A stretch of 64,000 nt of DNA from Nitrosomonas sp. (GTDB lineage: Bacteria; Pseudomonadota; Gammaproteobacteria; Burkholderiales; Nitrosomonadaceae). The position numbers and the translations under genes were made by a program. Of the stretch, positions 35,166-44,872 are shown one piece after another. Position 1 is the stretch's first letter. Each line of letters opens with the position of its first letter. Location of the stretch: contig JAMWZW010000001.1 in the NCBI GenBank assembly GCA_024281995.1, positions 310,001 through 374,000 on the forward strand, given 5' to 3'. The notes beneath the pieces were generated by a model, which did not search any database, was not told the origin of the DNA, and was given only the letters and a program-made list of their open reading frames with translations.

Positions 35166-36473
35166 GTGAGTGATATTTGGCGGCGTGCTTCAAATCTTCT
35201 GTTGATTATTTTTATTACCGCAGTGTTATGGATGATACTGGATGCTGTGAAGGCACTGGTGTTTCTCAGTATTGTGCTGTTATGGATGGTGTTTCATCAC
35301 ATACGACACTTGGTTGCGCTGGAGCGCTGGTTACAGCGTTCAGATCATTCACTGGCGAGTATACCGGCAGGTTCAGGCGCGTGGGATGATGTGTTCGCTC
35401 ATTTGGCACGCTATGTGCGGGCACACAGCCAGAGCCAGCAACTGTTGAGTCTTGCGTTAGAACGTATGCGCAACGTGACTTCTGCAATGCCCGATGGTAT
35501 TGTGATTCTTGATGACGACGATCGCATTGAATGGTGTAATCCGATGGCGGAAAAGCACTTAGGCATTAATCTGGCGTTAGATGGTGGGCAGCAAATTACC
35601 TATTTGGTTCGGCAGATGCAATTTGTTGAATTTCTGGCGTCTCGCCAGTACAGTAATCCTTTAATTCTTAGGCAGACACGGCAACACGACATTATTGTTT
35701 CGTTACATATCATTCCTTATGGTTTTAACCAGAAGCTATTGATTAGCAGGGATATTACTCGATTTGAAAAAATAGAGACCATGCGGCGGGATTTTATTGC
35801 GAATGTTTCTCACGAACTGCGTACACCGCTTACGGTTGTTGCGGGTTTTCTTGAAACATTATCAGAAGACAATCAGGTGAATCCCGATTTCAATAAGCGC
35901 ATTCTGGTACTAATGACCGAACAGACTACACGTATGCAGCGATTGATTGAGGATTTACTTGTCCTCTCGCGATTGGAAAATGCGCAGGAAAAAATCAAAG
36001 AAAAAACTGTGAATGTCGCAAGTTTGCTGCACGACATTTTTCAAGATGCGCAATCCCTCAGTGCAGGACGTCATCACATCAAATTAAATATTGCTACCCA
36101 AGAGCAATTATTGGGTAGCAAAGAGGAATTGCGTAGTGCTTTTGGCAACTTGGTCAGCAATGCCATTCGCTATACCCCAGATCACGGTGAGATCAGTATC
36201 AATTGGGAAAAACATAATGGCAAGGGTTTGTTTTTTGTGCAAGATAGTGGCATCGGTATCGAGGCAGAGCATATTCCACGTTTGACAGAACGTTTTTATC
36301 GTGTCGATAACAGTCGTTCGAGAGAAACCGGCGGAACAGGATTGGGGTTGGCCATTGTGAAACATGTTTTAAATCGGCACCAAGCGAAATTAGAGATCAG
36401 CAGTCAAGTTGGCAAGGGCAGCCGATTCAATATTTGGTTTCCTACCAAACGTTTGATTGCACCGGATACATAG
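35166..36473 (+). CDS. phoR: phosphate regulon sensor kinase PhoR
   Basis: 435 residues from GTG. Two N-terminal membrane helices (about 9-26 and 29-46) are almost contiguous with no periplasmic domain, as in PhoR. A PAS-like domain (about 98-200) is followed by the HisKA box with H216 (FIANVSHELRTPLTV) and HATPase motifs (N box NLVSNAIRYTP, GIGIEAEHI, GGTGLGLAIVKH). It phosphorylates PhoB under phosphate starvation. Confidence 0.93.
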   Translation: MSDIWRRASNLLLIIFITAVLWMILDAVKALVFLSIVLLWMVFHHIRHLVALERWLQRSDHSLASIPAGSGAWDDVFAHLARYVRAHSQSQQLLSLALERMRNVTSAMPDGIVILDDDDRIEWCNPMAEKHLGINLALDGGQQITYLVRQMQFVEFLASRQYSNPLILRQTRQHDIIVSLHIIPYGFNQKLLISRDITRFEKIETMRRDFIANVSHELRTPLTVVAGFLETLSEDNQVNPDFNKRILVLMTEQTTRMQRLIEDLLVLSRLENAQEKIKEKTVNVASLLHDIFQDAQSLSAGRHHIKLNIATQEQLLGSKEELRSAFGNLVSNAIRYTPDHGEISINWEKHNGKGLFFVQDSGIGIEAEHIPRLTERFYRVDNSRSRETGGTGLGLAIVKHVLNRHQAKLEISSQVGKGSRFNIWFPTKRLIAPDT

Positions 36474-36773
36474 AATAGATCTTGACAGGTATCATCAAGA
36501 GAGAAAGTTATACGCTGTAAATTCCCGCTCCAACACTTTTGAGAAATTGGAGAAATGATAGTAGCGTGGACTAACCGATTTAATGCGGTTTTTCACAACG
36601 CATCACCTCAACACTAAATCCCTTGACCAGTTTTATTGGTCTCATCGCATTCTCATTAATAAGAATTCTGAAATTTAACATAGGTTAATGACAGGGTATT
36701 GCAACCAAGGTTAGCATAAATTTAAGTCATACATCCTGATGGCTTATATCTAATTTAAAAAAGGAGATTTCAT
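36474..36773. other. intergenic region before the small stress-gene cluster
   Basis: 300 bases without an ORF of note. It must hold the promoter of the PRC-barrel gene; an AAAAAAGGAG ribosome site ends it. A short CTTGA...TCAAG inverted repeat near 36482-36500 could be a weak terminator for phoR. Confidence 0.4.
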
Positions 36774-37088
36774 ATGAATCAGACAAGAGATTTGGCAACA
36801 TCCGCACAAATTGATCGTCATGATATGTCTGTGAAGGCTATTTTGGGGATGGAGGTTTGTGATTTACATGGTGAAACAGTAGGGGATGTCGATGATCTGC
36901 TACTTGCTGATGGGGGAAAAATTAATTCTCTGATAGTTTCAGTAGGAAGCACACTTGGCATGGGAGGCAGGCTTGTGGCGGTCCCCTTTAGAGGTTTGGA
37001 TGTTAATTACTCAGACAATACTGTCAACATTGCACTAACCGCAGATCAGCTAGAGGATGAACCGGAGTTTGAAGATAGAGATTTGTGA
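36774..37088 (+). CDS. PRC-barrel domain protein
   Basis: 104 residues. After a short N-terminus it shows the PRC-barrel pattern VKAILGMEVCDLHGETVGDVDDLLLADGG, then LIVSVGSTLGMGGRLVAVPFRGL. PRC-barrels are small beta domains found in photosynthetic reaction centre H subunits, RimM and stress proteins. With CsbD and BON-domain neighbours, an envelope or general stress role is likely but inferred. Strong AAAAAAGGAG site upstream. Confidence 0.85.
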   Translation: MNQTRDLATSAQIDRHDMSVKAILGMEVCDLHGETVGDVDDLLLADGGKINSLIVSVGSTLGMGGRLVAVPFRGLDVNYSDNTVNIALTADQLEDEPEFEDRDL

Positions 37089-37127
37089 TGAACTGCAATA
37101 CCTTAATAATTGTAAAAGGAGAACATA

Positions 37128-37331
37128 ATGAATTGGGACGAAATCGCAGGTAATTGGAAACAACTTACTGGAAAAGTGCAACAGCAATGGGGAAAATTGA
37201 CCAATGATGATCTTGATGTCATCGAAGGTAAGCGTGAAGAACTAATAGGTAAAGTTCAAGCAAGATATGGTATTACCAAAGAAGAGGCAGAAAAGCAGGT
37301 TGATAATTTCTCGAGAAATTGCAAGTGCTAG
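37128..37331 (+). CDS. CsbD family (UPF0337) stress protein
   Basis: 67 residues: MNWDEIAGNWKQLTGKVQQQWGKLTNDDLDVIEGKREELIGKVQ and a C-terminal helix, the complete CsbD pattern. CsbD-like proteins are induced in general stress in many bacteria; the molecular function is not established. AAAAGGAGAAC lies before the ATG, 39 nt after the PRC-barrel gene. Confidence 0.92.
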   Translation: MNWDEIAGNWKQLTGKVQQQWGKLTNDDLDVIEGKREELIGKVQARYGITKEEAEKQVDNFSRNCKC

Positions 37332-37655
37332 TCGTTACGTTGCTATAACAAATTCACGAGTAAGTTACAAGCAAGCTTTCAAGGGGTTGATTGTAATTAG
37401 CCCCTTGTCAAAAAATATCATAAAACTCATCGCAGTAAATATTTATGAAATTGCGATTTTCTTGCGACAAGCATTAGCATCACATAAGTGGCTTGCTGGC
37501 GCGTAATTAGTGGCGTTGCCTGCACAACAACAGAACCACCGCTTCTATTAGTTGCAAAAGATTAGGAGTAAGGGGCATCTTTTGGTGAGTCTAATCTTAC
37601 TAAAGGAATGGTTAAACATACTCACAATTAGTTAATTGCACTTTTTGGAGGAAAT
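37332..37655. other. intergenic region with a terminator-like hairpin
   Basis: 324 bases without a supported gene. CAAGGGG (37379-37386 region) pairs with CCCCTTG near 37401-37407, which may end the PRC-barrel/csbD transcript, although no T-run follows on the + strand. Confidence 0.4.
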
Positions 37656-37856
37656 ATGGATAAACGATACAAAGGGCATACCATTATAGTACATGCCGAA
37701 CAAGATGATTTTACCGATCTATGGAATGGTCGCTATCGAATTCTTGATGATGTAGATAGGGTGGTATATGAGAGTTTTACGGAAGCAGTCAGCAAAAAAG
37801 GTGACGCTATTTCGTCGGCTGAAGCAGCCGCTCGCAAGTGGGTAAATCAAAGATAA
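37656..37856 (+). CDS. small protein, family not recognised
   Basis: 66 residues: starts MDKRYKGHTIIVHAEQDDF and ends AEAAARKWVNQR. It looks like a small alpha/beta domain: two strands, a loop with WNGRYRI, then a helix with Ala-rich character. Short proteins with this layout occur in Burkholderiales and relatives without known function. TTTTTGGAGGAAAT gives a strong ribosome site. It lies among stress-type genes. Confidence 0.75.
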   Translation: MDKRYKGHTIIVHAEQDDFTDLWNGRYRILDDVDRVVYESFTEAVSKKGDAISSAEAAARKWVNQR

Positions 37857-37920
37857 ATCATTAATACTTATATTATGTTTTGCAACAGATGGGTATTTGT
37901 TATTTAAAAGGAGAATTATC

Positions 37921-38220
37921 ATGCTGGAAAAAAACGAAACATCCAAAATGCTTATTGCGATTATTGTCATGGCGTTATTGCTATCGATAAGCGCGCCGCT
38001 ATTTGCGACTTCTCAACAAGTTCAATCTTCAACGCAAGAAAAACACGATAACAGAGGGAAGGATATTACTGAACCAAAACGTGATGTTGATTCTGCTAGT
38101 CCGCGTGATAGGGATCCTGAGGAGATTATGCAATCTGATGAAACCGCAAATCAGAAAAAATCAGGTAGAGAAGAGCAAGTTCAGCCACGAGATCAAGAAA
38201 CTCCCTCAACTTCCTATTAG
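37921..38220 (+). CDS. small secreted or membrane-anchored hydrophilic protein, unknown
   Basis: 99 residues from ATG 37921 (AAAAGGAGAATTATC upstream; a longer TTG reading is unlikely). One N-terminal hydrophobic helix (MLIAIIVMALLLSISAPLFA) ending in an AFA-like cleavage site is followed by a very polar tail rich in Asp, Arg, Glu and Gln, with predicted disorder (RDRDPEEIMQSDETANQKK). No domain recognised. Probably periplasmic. Confidence 0.7.
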   Translation: MLEKNETSKMLIAIIVMALLLSISAPLFATSQQVQSSTQEKHDNRGKDITEPKRDVDSASPRDRDPEEIMQSDETANQKKSGREEQVQPRDQETPSTSY

Positions 38221-38265
38221 ATAATGGTTTTAATTTATCACTCAATTTCTTTAAGGAGAATCCCA

Positions 38266-38586
38266 ATGGTTATTAAAATCTTAACTTTCCTTCTCATAAC
38301 GTTTTTGTCGTTTAATGTATATGCGGAGCGCAGCCATATTGAGCTAGCGATTCAATATTCTGAAGCTGCATTGTATGCAAAGGATGAAAAATCTCTAGCG
38401 GAGCATGCACAAGAAGCAAAAATTCATGCCAATGCAGCAAAAAATGAAAAGATTAATAACAAGCATTTATTGGAAGGGATTCAGAGTCTTGATGATGCGG
38501 GTAGAGAAGCACAAGCGGGGAAAATGAATGCAGCAACTAAAGCTGCCAAAGCGGCTTTAGATCATTTTAAACGGGCTACTCGATAA
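38266..38586 (+). CDS. SmbP-like small periplasmic protein
   Basis: 106 residues from ATG 38266 (AAGGAGAATCCCA upstream). A signal peptide ends FNVYA/ER. The mature part is a four-helix-type repeat: HIELAIQYSEAAL, AEHAQEAKIHANAAK, KHLLEGIQSLDDAGREAQ, AATKAAKAALDHFKRA. This is the pattern of N. europaea SmbP, a copper-binding small metal-binding protein, but with only five His in the mature chain against many more in SmbP. Metal binding may therefore be weaker or lost. Confidence 0.75.
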   Translation: MVIKILTFLLITFLSFNVYAERSHIELAIQYSEAALYAKDEKSLAEHAQEAKIHANAAKNEKINNKHLLEGIQSLDDAGREAQAGKMNAATKAAKAALDHFKRATR

Positions 38587-38597
38587 TTTTATAAAGC

Positions 38598-38656
38598 CGT
38601 CCATTGAGCTTCGACGGGATTCAAGATTCATTTCTAATGGACGATCCATTTTTTTA
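38598..38656 (+). terminator. possible terminator after the SmbP-like gene
   Basis: CGTCCATT (38598-38605) pairs with AATGGACG (38636-38643), with a 30-nt loop, and a run of T follows at 38649-38655. The large loop makes this only a candidate. Confidence 0.35.
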
Positions 38657-38846
38657 TAAATCGGGCAAGTAATTCGCCTATGGCTCAAGATCCGCTTATT
38701 GTTTTAAAGACGATGCATTACCAGAAACAACGATAGATAGATTTTTTAGATGATTTAATAATTATTTTGGCTTAATTTTTCATAGCTCTTAATTCAGTGG
38801 CTTTTTAGTAAAATTATCAACTCAAACTCAAAGAGGAGTAAATAGT

Positions 38847-39179
38847 ATGGATAACAATAAATATTTTTATATCATTTCACGTTGGGTATTCATCGCTGTT
38901 GTTATGATTTTCAGTGCGAACCTTGTTGGTTGCGGTTCGACTCCAACACAATCAAGCACTGGGCAGTATATTGATGATTCAGCAATTACAGCCAAAATAA
39001 AAGCAAAGTTATTAGATGATCCTCATGTACGAGGCACTGCAATAAGTGTGGAGACTTTCAAAGGCACTGTTCAATTAAGCGGATTTGCTAACTCGAAAGA
39101 TGAAATTAGCAAAGCAGAAAGTATAGCCAAGGGTGTAGAAGGCGTTCGTGCTGTTCGCAACAACATAACACTTAAATAA
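38847..39179 (+). CDS. BON domain lipoprotein (OsmY-like)
   Basis: 110 residues. A signal segment ends in the lipobox LVGC (Cys near 29). One BON domain follows: DDSAITAKIKAKLLDDPHV, ISVETFKGTVQLSGFANS, SIAKGVEGVRAVRNNI. BON proteins bind phospholipid membranes and protect the envelope in osmotic or other stress. AAAGAGGAG lies upstream. A strong terminator follows. Confidence 0.9.
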   Translation: MDNNKYFYIISRWVFIAVVMIFSANLVGCGSTPTQSSTGQYIDDSAITAKIKAKLLDDPHVRGTAISVETFKGTVQLSGFANSKDEISKAESIAKGVEGVRAVRNNITLK

Positions 39180-39204
39180 AACTTAGATAAATAATTTAAA
39201 TCGG

Positions 39205-39237
39205 AAAGACCCCGCTGATAACAGCGGGGTCTTTTTC
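39205..39237 (+). terminator. Rho-independent terminator of the stress cluster
   Basis: An 11-bp stem AGACCCCGCTG (39207-39217) / CAGCGGGGTCT (39222-39232) with a 4-nt loop is followed by a T-run. Confidence 0.92.
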
Positions 39238-39318
39238 TTTGGAGCATATTACTGGGCGAGTTCCGGTGAGATCGATCGCTTATCGACTTGATCAAGTAAC
39301 ATTCAGATTCGAGTGGAT

Positions 39319-40911
39319 TCAGTTTTTTGGGGGCCAGTGTTTTTTCTGGCCATGTTCATCAATTACCAAATGCTTCGTGTCTTTTGGCAAGACTCTCAAT
39401 GACTTGAGAAACTCAATAATAGAATCCTTTTCTCCTTCGCTCAGCGCAGTCCAATTATTGTATGAATCCATCGCTTCACCACGATGCGCCTCGATTGCTT
39501 GACGTAAGGTAGTATATTTGCCGTGATGAAAATAAGGAGGCTCATTGGCTACACCCCAGAGTTTGCGTGTGATAAAACGTGAATTGCCTTTAAAGAATGC
39601 CGCACCGGAAGCATTTTGATCGACCGGTTCGCGGTTTGGATCGGATAAACCACTGGTAATATCGTGCAATTTAAGGTCGGTGAAAGCGGGAACCCAAACG
39701 ATATCATTTTCAGGGGTTAATCTAGGGTTATCTAATGATTTATCGGTTAGATCGATTTTGTATTCAGGAGCTTGCCCTATTTGCAAGTTACCTTCCGGAT
39801 TGTAGGGATTAGGTTCGCTAAAAATCCAGCCTTTATTATCCAGTGGGAGTTTTGGGACATGACAACTGGCACAACCAATGGTTTGGAAAGCCAGTTCGCC
39901 TTGGTATATTGCTGCTTCGATTGCTGAATTATTGGGAATAACCCGACCGGGAACGGCGAGCTGTGCCTGAAATAATGTAGCCGCGGTAATATCGGCACGG
40001 GTAATTTCATCCGTAAAACCGTCACCATCGGGATCTGTTCCATTACCAAATCTTTCTGTGGATTGAATGCCGTGATGTTGATTGAAGGCATTATTGGTAA
40101 ACTCACGTAAAGAAACTTTCCCTCCAGCTTGATGGAAAGGTTTGATGATTAAGCTGGGAGGATCCTCAGGACCGTCGCTGACTAGGCTTGAGGCCAATAA
40201 TCCGGTGACTGCGTTAGTATCCCAACTTCCATCCGTATTTCTTGCTAAAGAACCAAATGAGATTCCTTTGCTTTCCAATTTGGCGCTGCTGCCTGCAGAA
40301 ATTGAGTCGCGTATTTTTCTTAAGTCAGTGGTCATTTGTCTGCTCAGCATTTCTATATATCCGGAACCAAATAATCCAAGCGTGTTGCGGAAATTTGCAA
40401 AATTATTGAGTTGAACAAATTTACTTTCTTCATCGACAGCACCTCGAAGAGGCACAGTGTCGCTGTGATCGAAAGTAACGGAATCAAAGCGTTCTCCGGT
40501 AATAAATACATTGGTTACTATATCGCCTCCACCACCTATACGTGGCTTGTTGTGGCATCCAGCACATGAGTTACTATCAGGTGCCGATAGCCTGTTAAAA
40601 TTCCTTGGGAAGAACAGGGGTGAGGATGAATCAGAGAGTGGATCGCCAATTCCTTTAGTGAGTGGACGCCCACCACCTTCTTCGATCGTCCAATTTGCTC
40701 GAAAAAGCTTTCTGCCGTGTTTAATCAATTCATGCATACTCATGTTAAATTCATTACCATCTTTTAAATGGCGCATAACTGCCAGTTCCTTCCCGATAGA
40801 TGAGGTTGGTATCGGTTGCGTGGCGGTTTCACTCGCTAATGTAACAGTAACAAAAAAGATTGAAGAAAATAAGAAAACGGAAAGTACAATAGAACGATAT
40901 TTTTTACGCAT
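39319..40911 (-). CDS. di-haem oxidoreductase (DHOR/DUF1111, CcP-like), secreted
   Basis: 530 residues with a signal peptide (VLSVFLFSSIFFVTVTLAS). Two c-type haem sites: CAGCH (116-120) and CASCH (347-351). The C-terminal half has the FTDLKLHDI...RKLWGVANEPPYFHHGKYTTLRQAIEAHRG pattern of di-haem peroxidase-related proteins. Such periplasmic cytochromes are common in ammonia oxidisers; the substrate here is not known. AAAGGA precedes the ATG. A terminator-like hairpin lies in its probable leader. Confidence 0.87.
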   Translation of the reverse strand: MRKKYRSIVLSVFLFSSIFFVTVTLASETATQPIPTSSIGKELAVMRHLKDGNEFNMSMHELIKHGRKLFRANWTIEEGGGRPLTKGIGDPLSDSSSPLFFPRNFNRLSAPDSNSCAGCHNKPRIGGGGDIVTNVFITGERFDSVTFDHSDTVPLRGAVDEESKFVQLNNFANFRNTLGLFGSGYIEMLSRQMTTDLRKIRDSISAGSSAKLESKGISFGSLARNTDGSWDTNAVTGLLASSLVSDGPEDPPSLIIKPFHQAGGKVSLREFTNNAFNQHHGIQSTERFGNGTDPDGDGFTDEITRADITAATLFQAQLAVPGRVIPNNSAIEAAIYQGELAFQTIGCASCHVPKLPLDNKGWIFSEPNPYNPEGNLQIGQAPEYKIDLTDKSLDNPRLTPENDIVWVPAFTDLKLHDITSGLSDPNREPVDQNASGAAFFKGNSRFITRKLWGVANEPPYFHHGKYTTLRQAIEAHRGEAMDSYNNWTALSEGEKDSIIEFLKSLRVLPKDTKHLVIDEHGQKKHWPPKN

Positions 40912-40945
40912 AGTCTGGTTCCTTTAATAAATGTGAGCGGTTTAA

Positions 40946-40988
40946 AATCTGCCCATTTTTTCAAAATGGCTGGGCAGATTAGATTTTT
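40946..40988 (-). promoter_or_regulatory. terminator-like hairpin in the leader of the di-haem cytochrome gene
   Basis: AATCTGCCCA (40946-40955) and TGGGCAGATT (40971-40980) form a perfect 10-bp stem, extended by CATTTT/AAAATG inside. On the minus strand it is followed by TTTTAAA about 30 nt before the ATG at 40911. It could be an attenuator, or the end of an upstream transcript. Confidence 0.5.
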
Positions 40989-41663
40989 AAAAGCACTTGC
41001 GTACAGCTAAATGGTTATAGCGAGAGTGCGTAGTTCTCGCCAACTGCACAGTGAAGGAGAGTGTTTTATTAGCCCAGTACGGCTCGGCTCGTCAGCGACT
41101 TATCAGGTTTTGTCAAACAGGTAAGTTAGAATATGCCTTGCCATACTATGAAGTCATATAGCCTAATAACCGATTGAACAATAAATGCCATTCGTAAAAA
41201 CTAAAAAATTTTAGTCTGTATTTATTTGATAAAGTTAGACAATTCCAAGTTTTAATTAAAAAAGATTTGCCTCTGCTGATTACAATTTATGGGATTCAGA
41301 AAAATTGTCATCTTTGCTTTCTTACAAAAATTGGCACAACCACCCTTTCTTTAGATTTTTCACCATTGCAGCAATTATCCGCAATCAAAATGCATTAATC
41401 CTTGGTAATTATTAAGAATAGACAGGGAGTTATCTAATGGTATTAATTACAAAGAAGAATTTATATTGCGGATAATCGACTTAATCTTAACAACCGATCA
41501 CATTAAATAAATTTAAATAGGTTATAAATTCATAAAATTTTGAACATGGGGGCCATGCCCAGTTTATTTCAAGGAGCATTAAGGATCAGAAAATTGAGCG
41601 TGTATTGCAGGTTAGAAGTTCGGCTCGAATGATGCGCATCCGAGGATAATGACTACTATTGCG
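40989..41663. other. intergenic region between the di-haem cytochrome gene and ppsR
   Basis: About 675 bases without a credible ORF. It includes a small hairpin GCGAGA...TCTCGC (41020-41040) and is AT-rich from 41150 on. No RNA gene was recognised. Confidence 0.45.
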
Positions 41664-42494
41664 TCAGCCATATAATTGACGTTTCAATCCACAGCGATCC
41701 AAGATGATAGCACTGATTTCCTCGATCGAAATATGTGTTGTGTCCAAATAGGGGATATTGAATAAGCGGAACAATGATTCCTGCCAGCGAATTTCATGCT
41801 GGCATTGTGTCAGACAAGCGTACTGGCTGTTCGGGTGGCGTTCCTGGCGAATGAAGTGGAGTTGTGCTGGAGTGAGTGTCAAGCCAAACAATTTGCTTTT
41901 AACAGATTCCAGTACTTGAGGGAGTTGTATAGTGGGCATATCGTCTTGCGTTAGTGGATAATTCGCGGCAGCAATGCCGTATTGAAGCCCCAAATAGAGG
42001 CAGGTGGGTGTTTTTCCGGAACGGGAGACACCGATCAGAACAATATCAGCTTCAGCAAAATTTTTCGGGTTGATGCCATCATCATGCGCCAATACGTAAT
42101 TGATAGCTGCGATACGTTTGAAATAGGCCAGGTGGTGCTGTAAACCATGCGAACGGCCAGCCATACGTGCAAATGGTTGGTGTAACTCTTCTTCAATTGA
42201 GCGGATAAAGGTTTCAAAAAAATCGAAAATGCGGCAATCCGCTTGCTTGATAATTTCAAGAATTTCTGGATTCAGCAAGGTGCTAAATACTAATGGTCGA
42301 TGACCATCGCACTCGGTTGCATGGTTAATCTGCTTTAACACCGTGCGAGCTTTGTCAATATTATCAAGAAATGGTACGTTGATGAATTCCCATTCGATGC
42401 TGTCAAATTGGGTGAGTAAACTGTGTCCCAAAGTTTCTGCAGTAATGCCAGTACGATCAGACAAATAAAAAACGGTGCGTTTTTGCCTGTTCAT
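41664..42494 (-). CDS. ppsR: PEP synthase regulatory protein (bifunctional kinase/phosphorylase, DUF299)
   Basis: 276 residues. It starts VFYLSDRTGITAETLGHSLL and has the P-loop-like GVSRSGKTPTCLYLG, both diagnostic of DUF299. PpsR inactivates PpsA by ADP-dependent phosphorylation of a threonine and reactivates it with Pi. Its ATG overlaps the ppsA stop by one base (TAATG), so enzyme and regulator are coupled. Confidence 0.95.
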   Translation of the reverse strand: MNRQKRTVFYLSDRTGITAETLGHSLLTQFDSIEWEFINVPFLDNIDKARTVLKQINHATECDGHRPLVFSTLLNPEILEIIKQADCRIFDFFETFIRSIEEELHQPFARMAGRSHGLQHHLAYFKRIAAINYVLAHDDGINPKNFAEADIVLIGVSRSGKTPTCLYLGLQYGIAAANYPLTQDDMPTIQLPQVLESVKSKLFGLTLTPAQLHFIRQERHPNSQYACLTQCQHEIRWQESLFRLFNIPYLDTTHISIEEISAIILDRCGLKRQLYG

Positions 42495-44872
42495 TATTTT
42501 TTCAGATTAGCAAGATAGAGCCAAGTTTCCATTACCGAATCGGGATTGAGCGATAAACTGCTGATGCCTTGTTCGTAAAGCCATGCTGCAAAGTCAGGGT
42601 AATCCGAAGGTCCTTGACCGCAGATTCCAATATATTTTCCTTGTTTGTGACAGGCATCAATAGCCATTTTGAGTAATTTCTTGACGGCTGGATTACGTTC
42701 ATCGAATAAATGAGCAACTAGAGCGGAATCGCGATCAAGACCCAATGATAGTTGAGTCATATCATTAGAGCCAATGGAAAAGCCATCAAAGTATTGTAAA
42801 AAATCTTCAGCCAGCAATGCATTGCAGGGGATTTCACACATCATGATTACGCGTAAGCCATTTTTGCCACGTTCGAGTCCATACGATGCCAGAAGTGTTG
42901 TAACTTGTTCGGCTTCTTCGACTGTACGACAGAATGGCAACATAATCTCAACATTGTTCAAATTCATGTCGTTGCGAACTCTAAGCAACGCTTGGCATTC
43001 GAGTGCAAAACAATCGCGAAAGGCGGTTGAAAGGTAGCGCGATACCCCACGAAATCCGATCATGGGATTTTCTTCGTTGGGTTCATAACGATTGCCACCA
43101 ATCAGGTTGGCGTATTCATTGGATTTGAAATCGGATGTACGGACAATTACAGGATTCGGATAAAATGCTGCTGCTAACGTTGCAATGCCTTCAGCCAGTT
43201 TTTCAACGTAAAAACTGATAGGGTTTTTATAACCTGCTGTACGTCTATTGATTTGGTTTTTTAAGTCATTCGGCAAGCGATCAAATTGCAGCAGCGCCAT
43301 AGGATGGATACCAATCATATTGTTGATGATAAATTCTAATCGCGCCAATCCAATGCCCTGATTAGGTGTGCGTGAGAATGAGAAAGCGTGTGACGGATTG
43401 CCTACATTCATCATAATTTTGACCGGCAAATCAGGAAGATTGCCTGTTTCTGCAGTAGTATGTTCAAAAGGAAGTAATCCTTCATATACATAGCCTGTAT
43501 CGCCTTCAGCGCAGGAAACTGTCACTTCTGAATTATCTCTGATGAGTACCGTTGCATCTCCGCACCCCACTACCGCAGGGATACCCAATTCCCTCGCGAT
43601 AATGGCCGCGTGACACGTGCGTCCGCCACGGTTAGTGACAATTGCAGCCGCTCGTTTCATAATCGGTTCCCAATCAGGATCGGTCATGTCGGTTACCAGT
43701 ACATCACCCGCTTGGATTTTATGCATTTGGTCTGTATCTATGATTAAGCGGGCCGTTCCTCGACCAATCTTGTTTCCAATGGCGCGTCCTTCGATGAGTA
43801 CTTTGCCTTTATTGCTTAATTTGAAGCGTTCCAGAACTGTTTTGGCACGACTTTCGACGGTTTCTGGGCGGGCTTGAACGATATACAGTTGTTTGTCTTG
43901 TCCATCCAATGCCCATTCGATATCCATTGGGTGGCCGTAATGCTCTTCGATGATCAATGCTTGACGCGCTAAAGTCTCAATTTGATTATCGGACAATGAA
44001 AAACGCATGCGCCGGTCAGTGTCTACGTCACGTGTTATTGTGAACGATCCCTCATCTCTTTTACTATCGTCATAAACCATTTCAACGGCTTTAGTCCCTA
44101 GACGTTTTGATAGCAAGGCATAGTTTCCTGTTGTTAATCCACGTTTATAAACATAAAATTCATCAGGATTAACGACTCCCTGTACAATCGTTTCACCTAA
44201 ACCGTATGCAGAGGTAATAAAAATAACGTCTCGAAAACCAGATTCGGTATCAAGGGTAAACATTACGCCGCTGGCGCCAAGGTCGCTCCGTACCATTCTT
44301 TGAATGCCTGCTGAAAGATATACTTTATCGTGTGAAAATTTATGGTGAGCACGATAAGCAATGGCTCGGTCATTATAGAGTGATGCAAAAACAATTTTGA
44401 TTGCTGCAATAATTTGTTCGAATCCGCACACATTCAGTAATGTTTCTTGTTGGCCCGCGAACGAAGCATCAGCTAAATCTTCAGCGGTGGCAGAGGAACG
44501 TACTGCAAATGAAATTTTATCCTGATTACTGTCCGTGGCTACAAGTTGTTCGTAAGCTTGTTTGATTGCATTCAAGAAAGTATCCGGTAGTGTGGCGTTG
44601 AGAATCCAATTGCGTATTGTTTGACCTGCTACCGTCAATGCATTGATGTCATCAACATCTAATTCACGTAACAATTGATTGATGCGGCTGGTCAATCCAT
44701 TGATAGTCAAAAATTCTCGATAGGCTTTCGTAGTAGTTGCAAAACCTGTGGGTATCTTGACGCCAGCTTGCGAAAGGTGACTGATCATTTCTCCTAATGA
44801 GGCATTTTTTCCGCCGACAAGACCAACATCATTCATAGTCAATTGGTCAAACCAGGCTATATATTCAGTCAT
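42494..44872 (-). CDS. ppsA: phosphoenolpyruvate synthase
   Basis: 792 residues, the expected length. The N-terminal ATP-grasp part has [14 protein letters not shown] and [20 protein letters not shown]. The swivelling phospho-His domain has [21 protein letters not shown]. The C-terminal PEP barrel has [11 protein letters not shown] and [19 protein letters not shown]. It makes PEP from pyruvate and ATP, useful in an autotroph for gluconeogenic flow. AGGAG lies upstream of the ATG. Confidence 0.97.
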   Translation of the reverse strand: MTEYIAWFDQLTMNDVGLVGGKNASLGEMISHLSQAGVKIPTGFATTTKAYREFLTINGLTSRINQLLRELDVDDINALTVAGQTIRNWILNATLPDTFLNAIKQAYEQLVATDSNQDKISFAVRSSATAEDLADASFAGQQETLLNVCGFEQIIAAIKIVFASLYNDRAIAYRAHHKFSHDKVYLSAGIQRMVRSDLGASGVMFTLDTESGFRDVIFITSAYGLGETIVQGVVNPDEFYVYKRGLTTGNYALLSKRLGTKAVEMVYDDSKRDEGSFTITRDVDTDRRMRFSLSDNQIETLARQALIIEEHYGHPMDIEWALDGQDKQLYIVQARPETVESRAKTVLERFKLSNKGKVLIEGRAIGNKIGRGTARLIIDTDQMHKIQAGDVLVTDMTDPDWEPIMKRAAAIVTNRGGRTCHAAIIARELGIPAVVGCGDATVLIRDNSEVTVSCAEGDTGYVYEGLLPFEHTTAETGNLPDLPVKIMMNVGNPSHAFSFSRTPNQGIGLARLEFIINNMIGIHPMALLQFDRLPNDLKNQINRRTAGYKNPISFYVEKLAEGIATLAAAFYPNPVIVRTSDFKSNEYANLIGGNRYEPNEENPMIGFRGVSRYLSTAFRDCFALECQALLRVRNDMNLNNVEIMLPFCRTVEEAEQVTTLLASYGLERGKNGLRVIMMCEIPCNALLAEDFLQYFDGFSIGSNDMTQLSLGLDRDSALVAHLFDERNPAVKKLLKMAIDACHKQGKYIGICGQGPSDYPDFAAWLYEQGISSLSLNPDSVMETWLYLANLKK

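Noticed and set aside
40990-41130. CTGACGA on the minus strand near 41090, resembling a hammerhead ribozyme core
   Set aside because: The stem after it is only 3 bp and the required GAAA and cleavage-site partners are missing.
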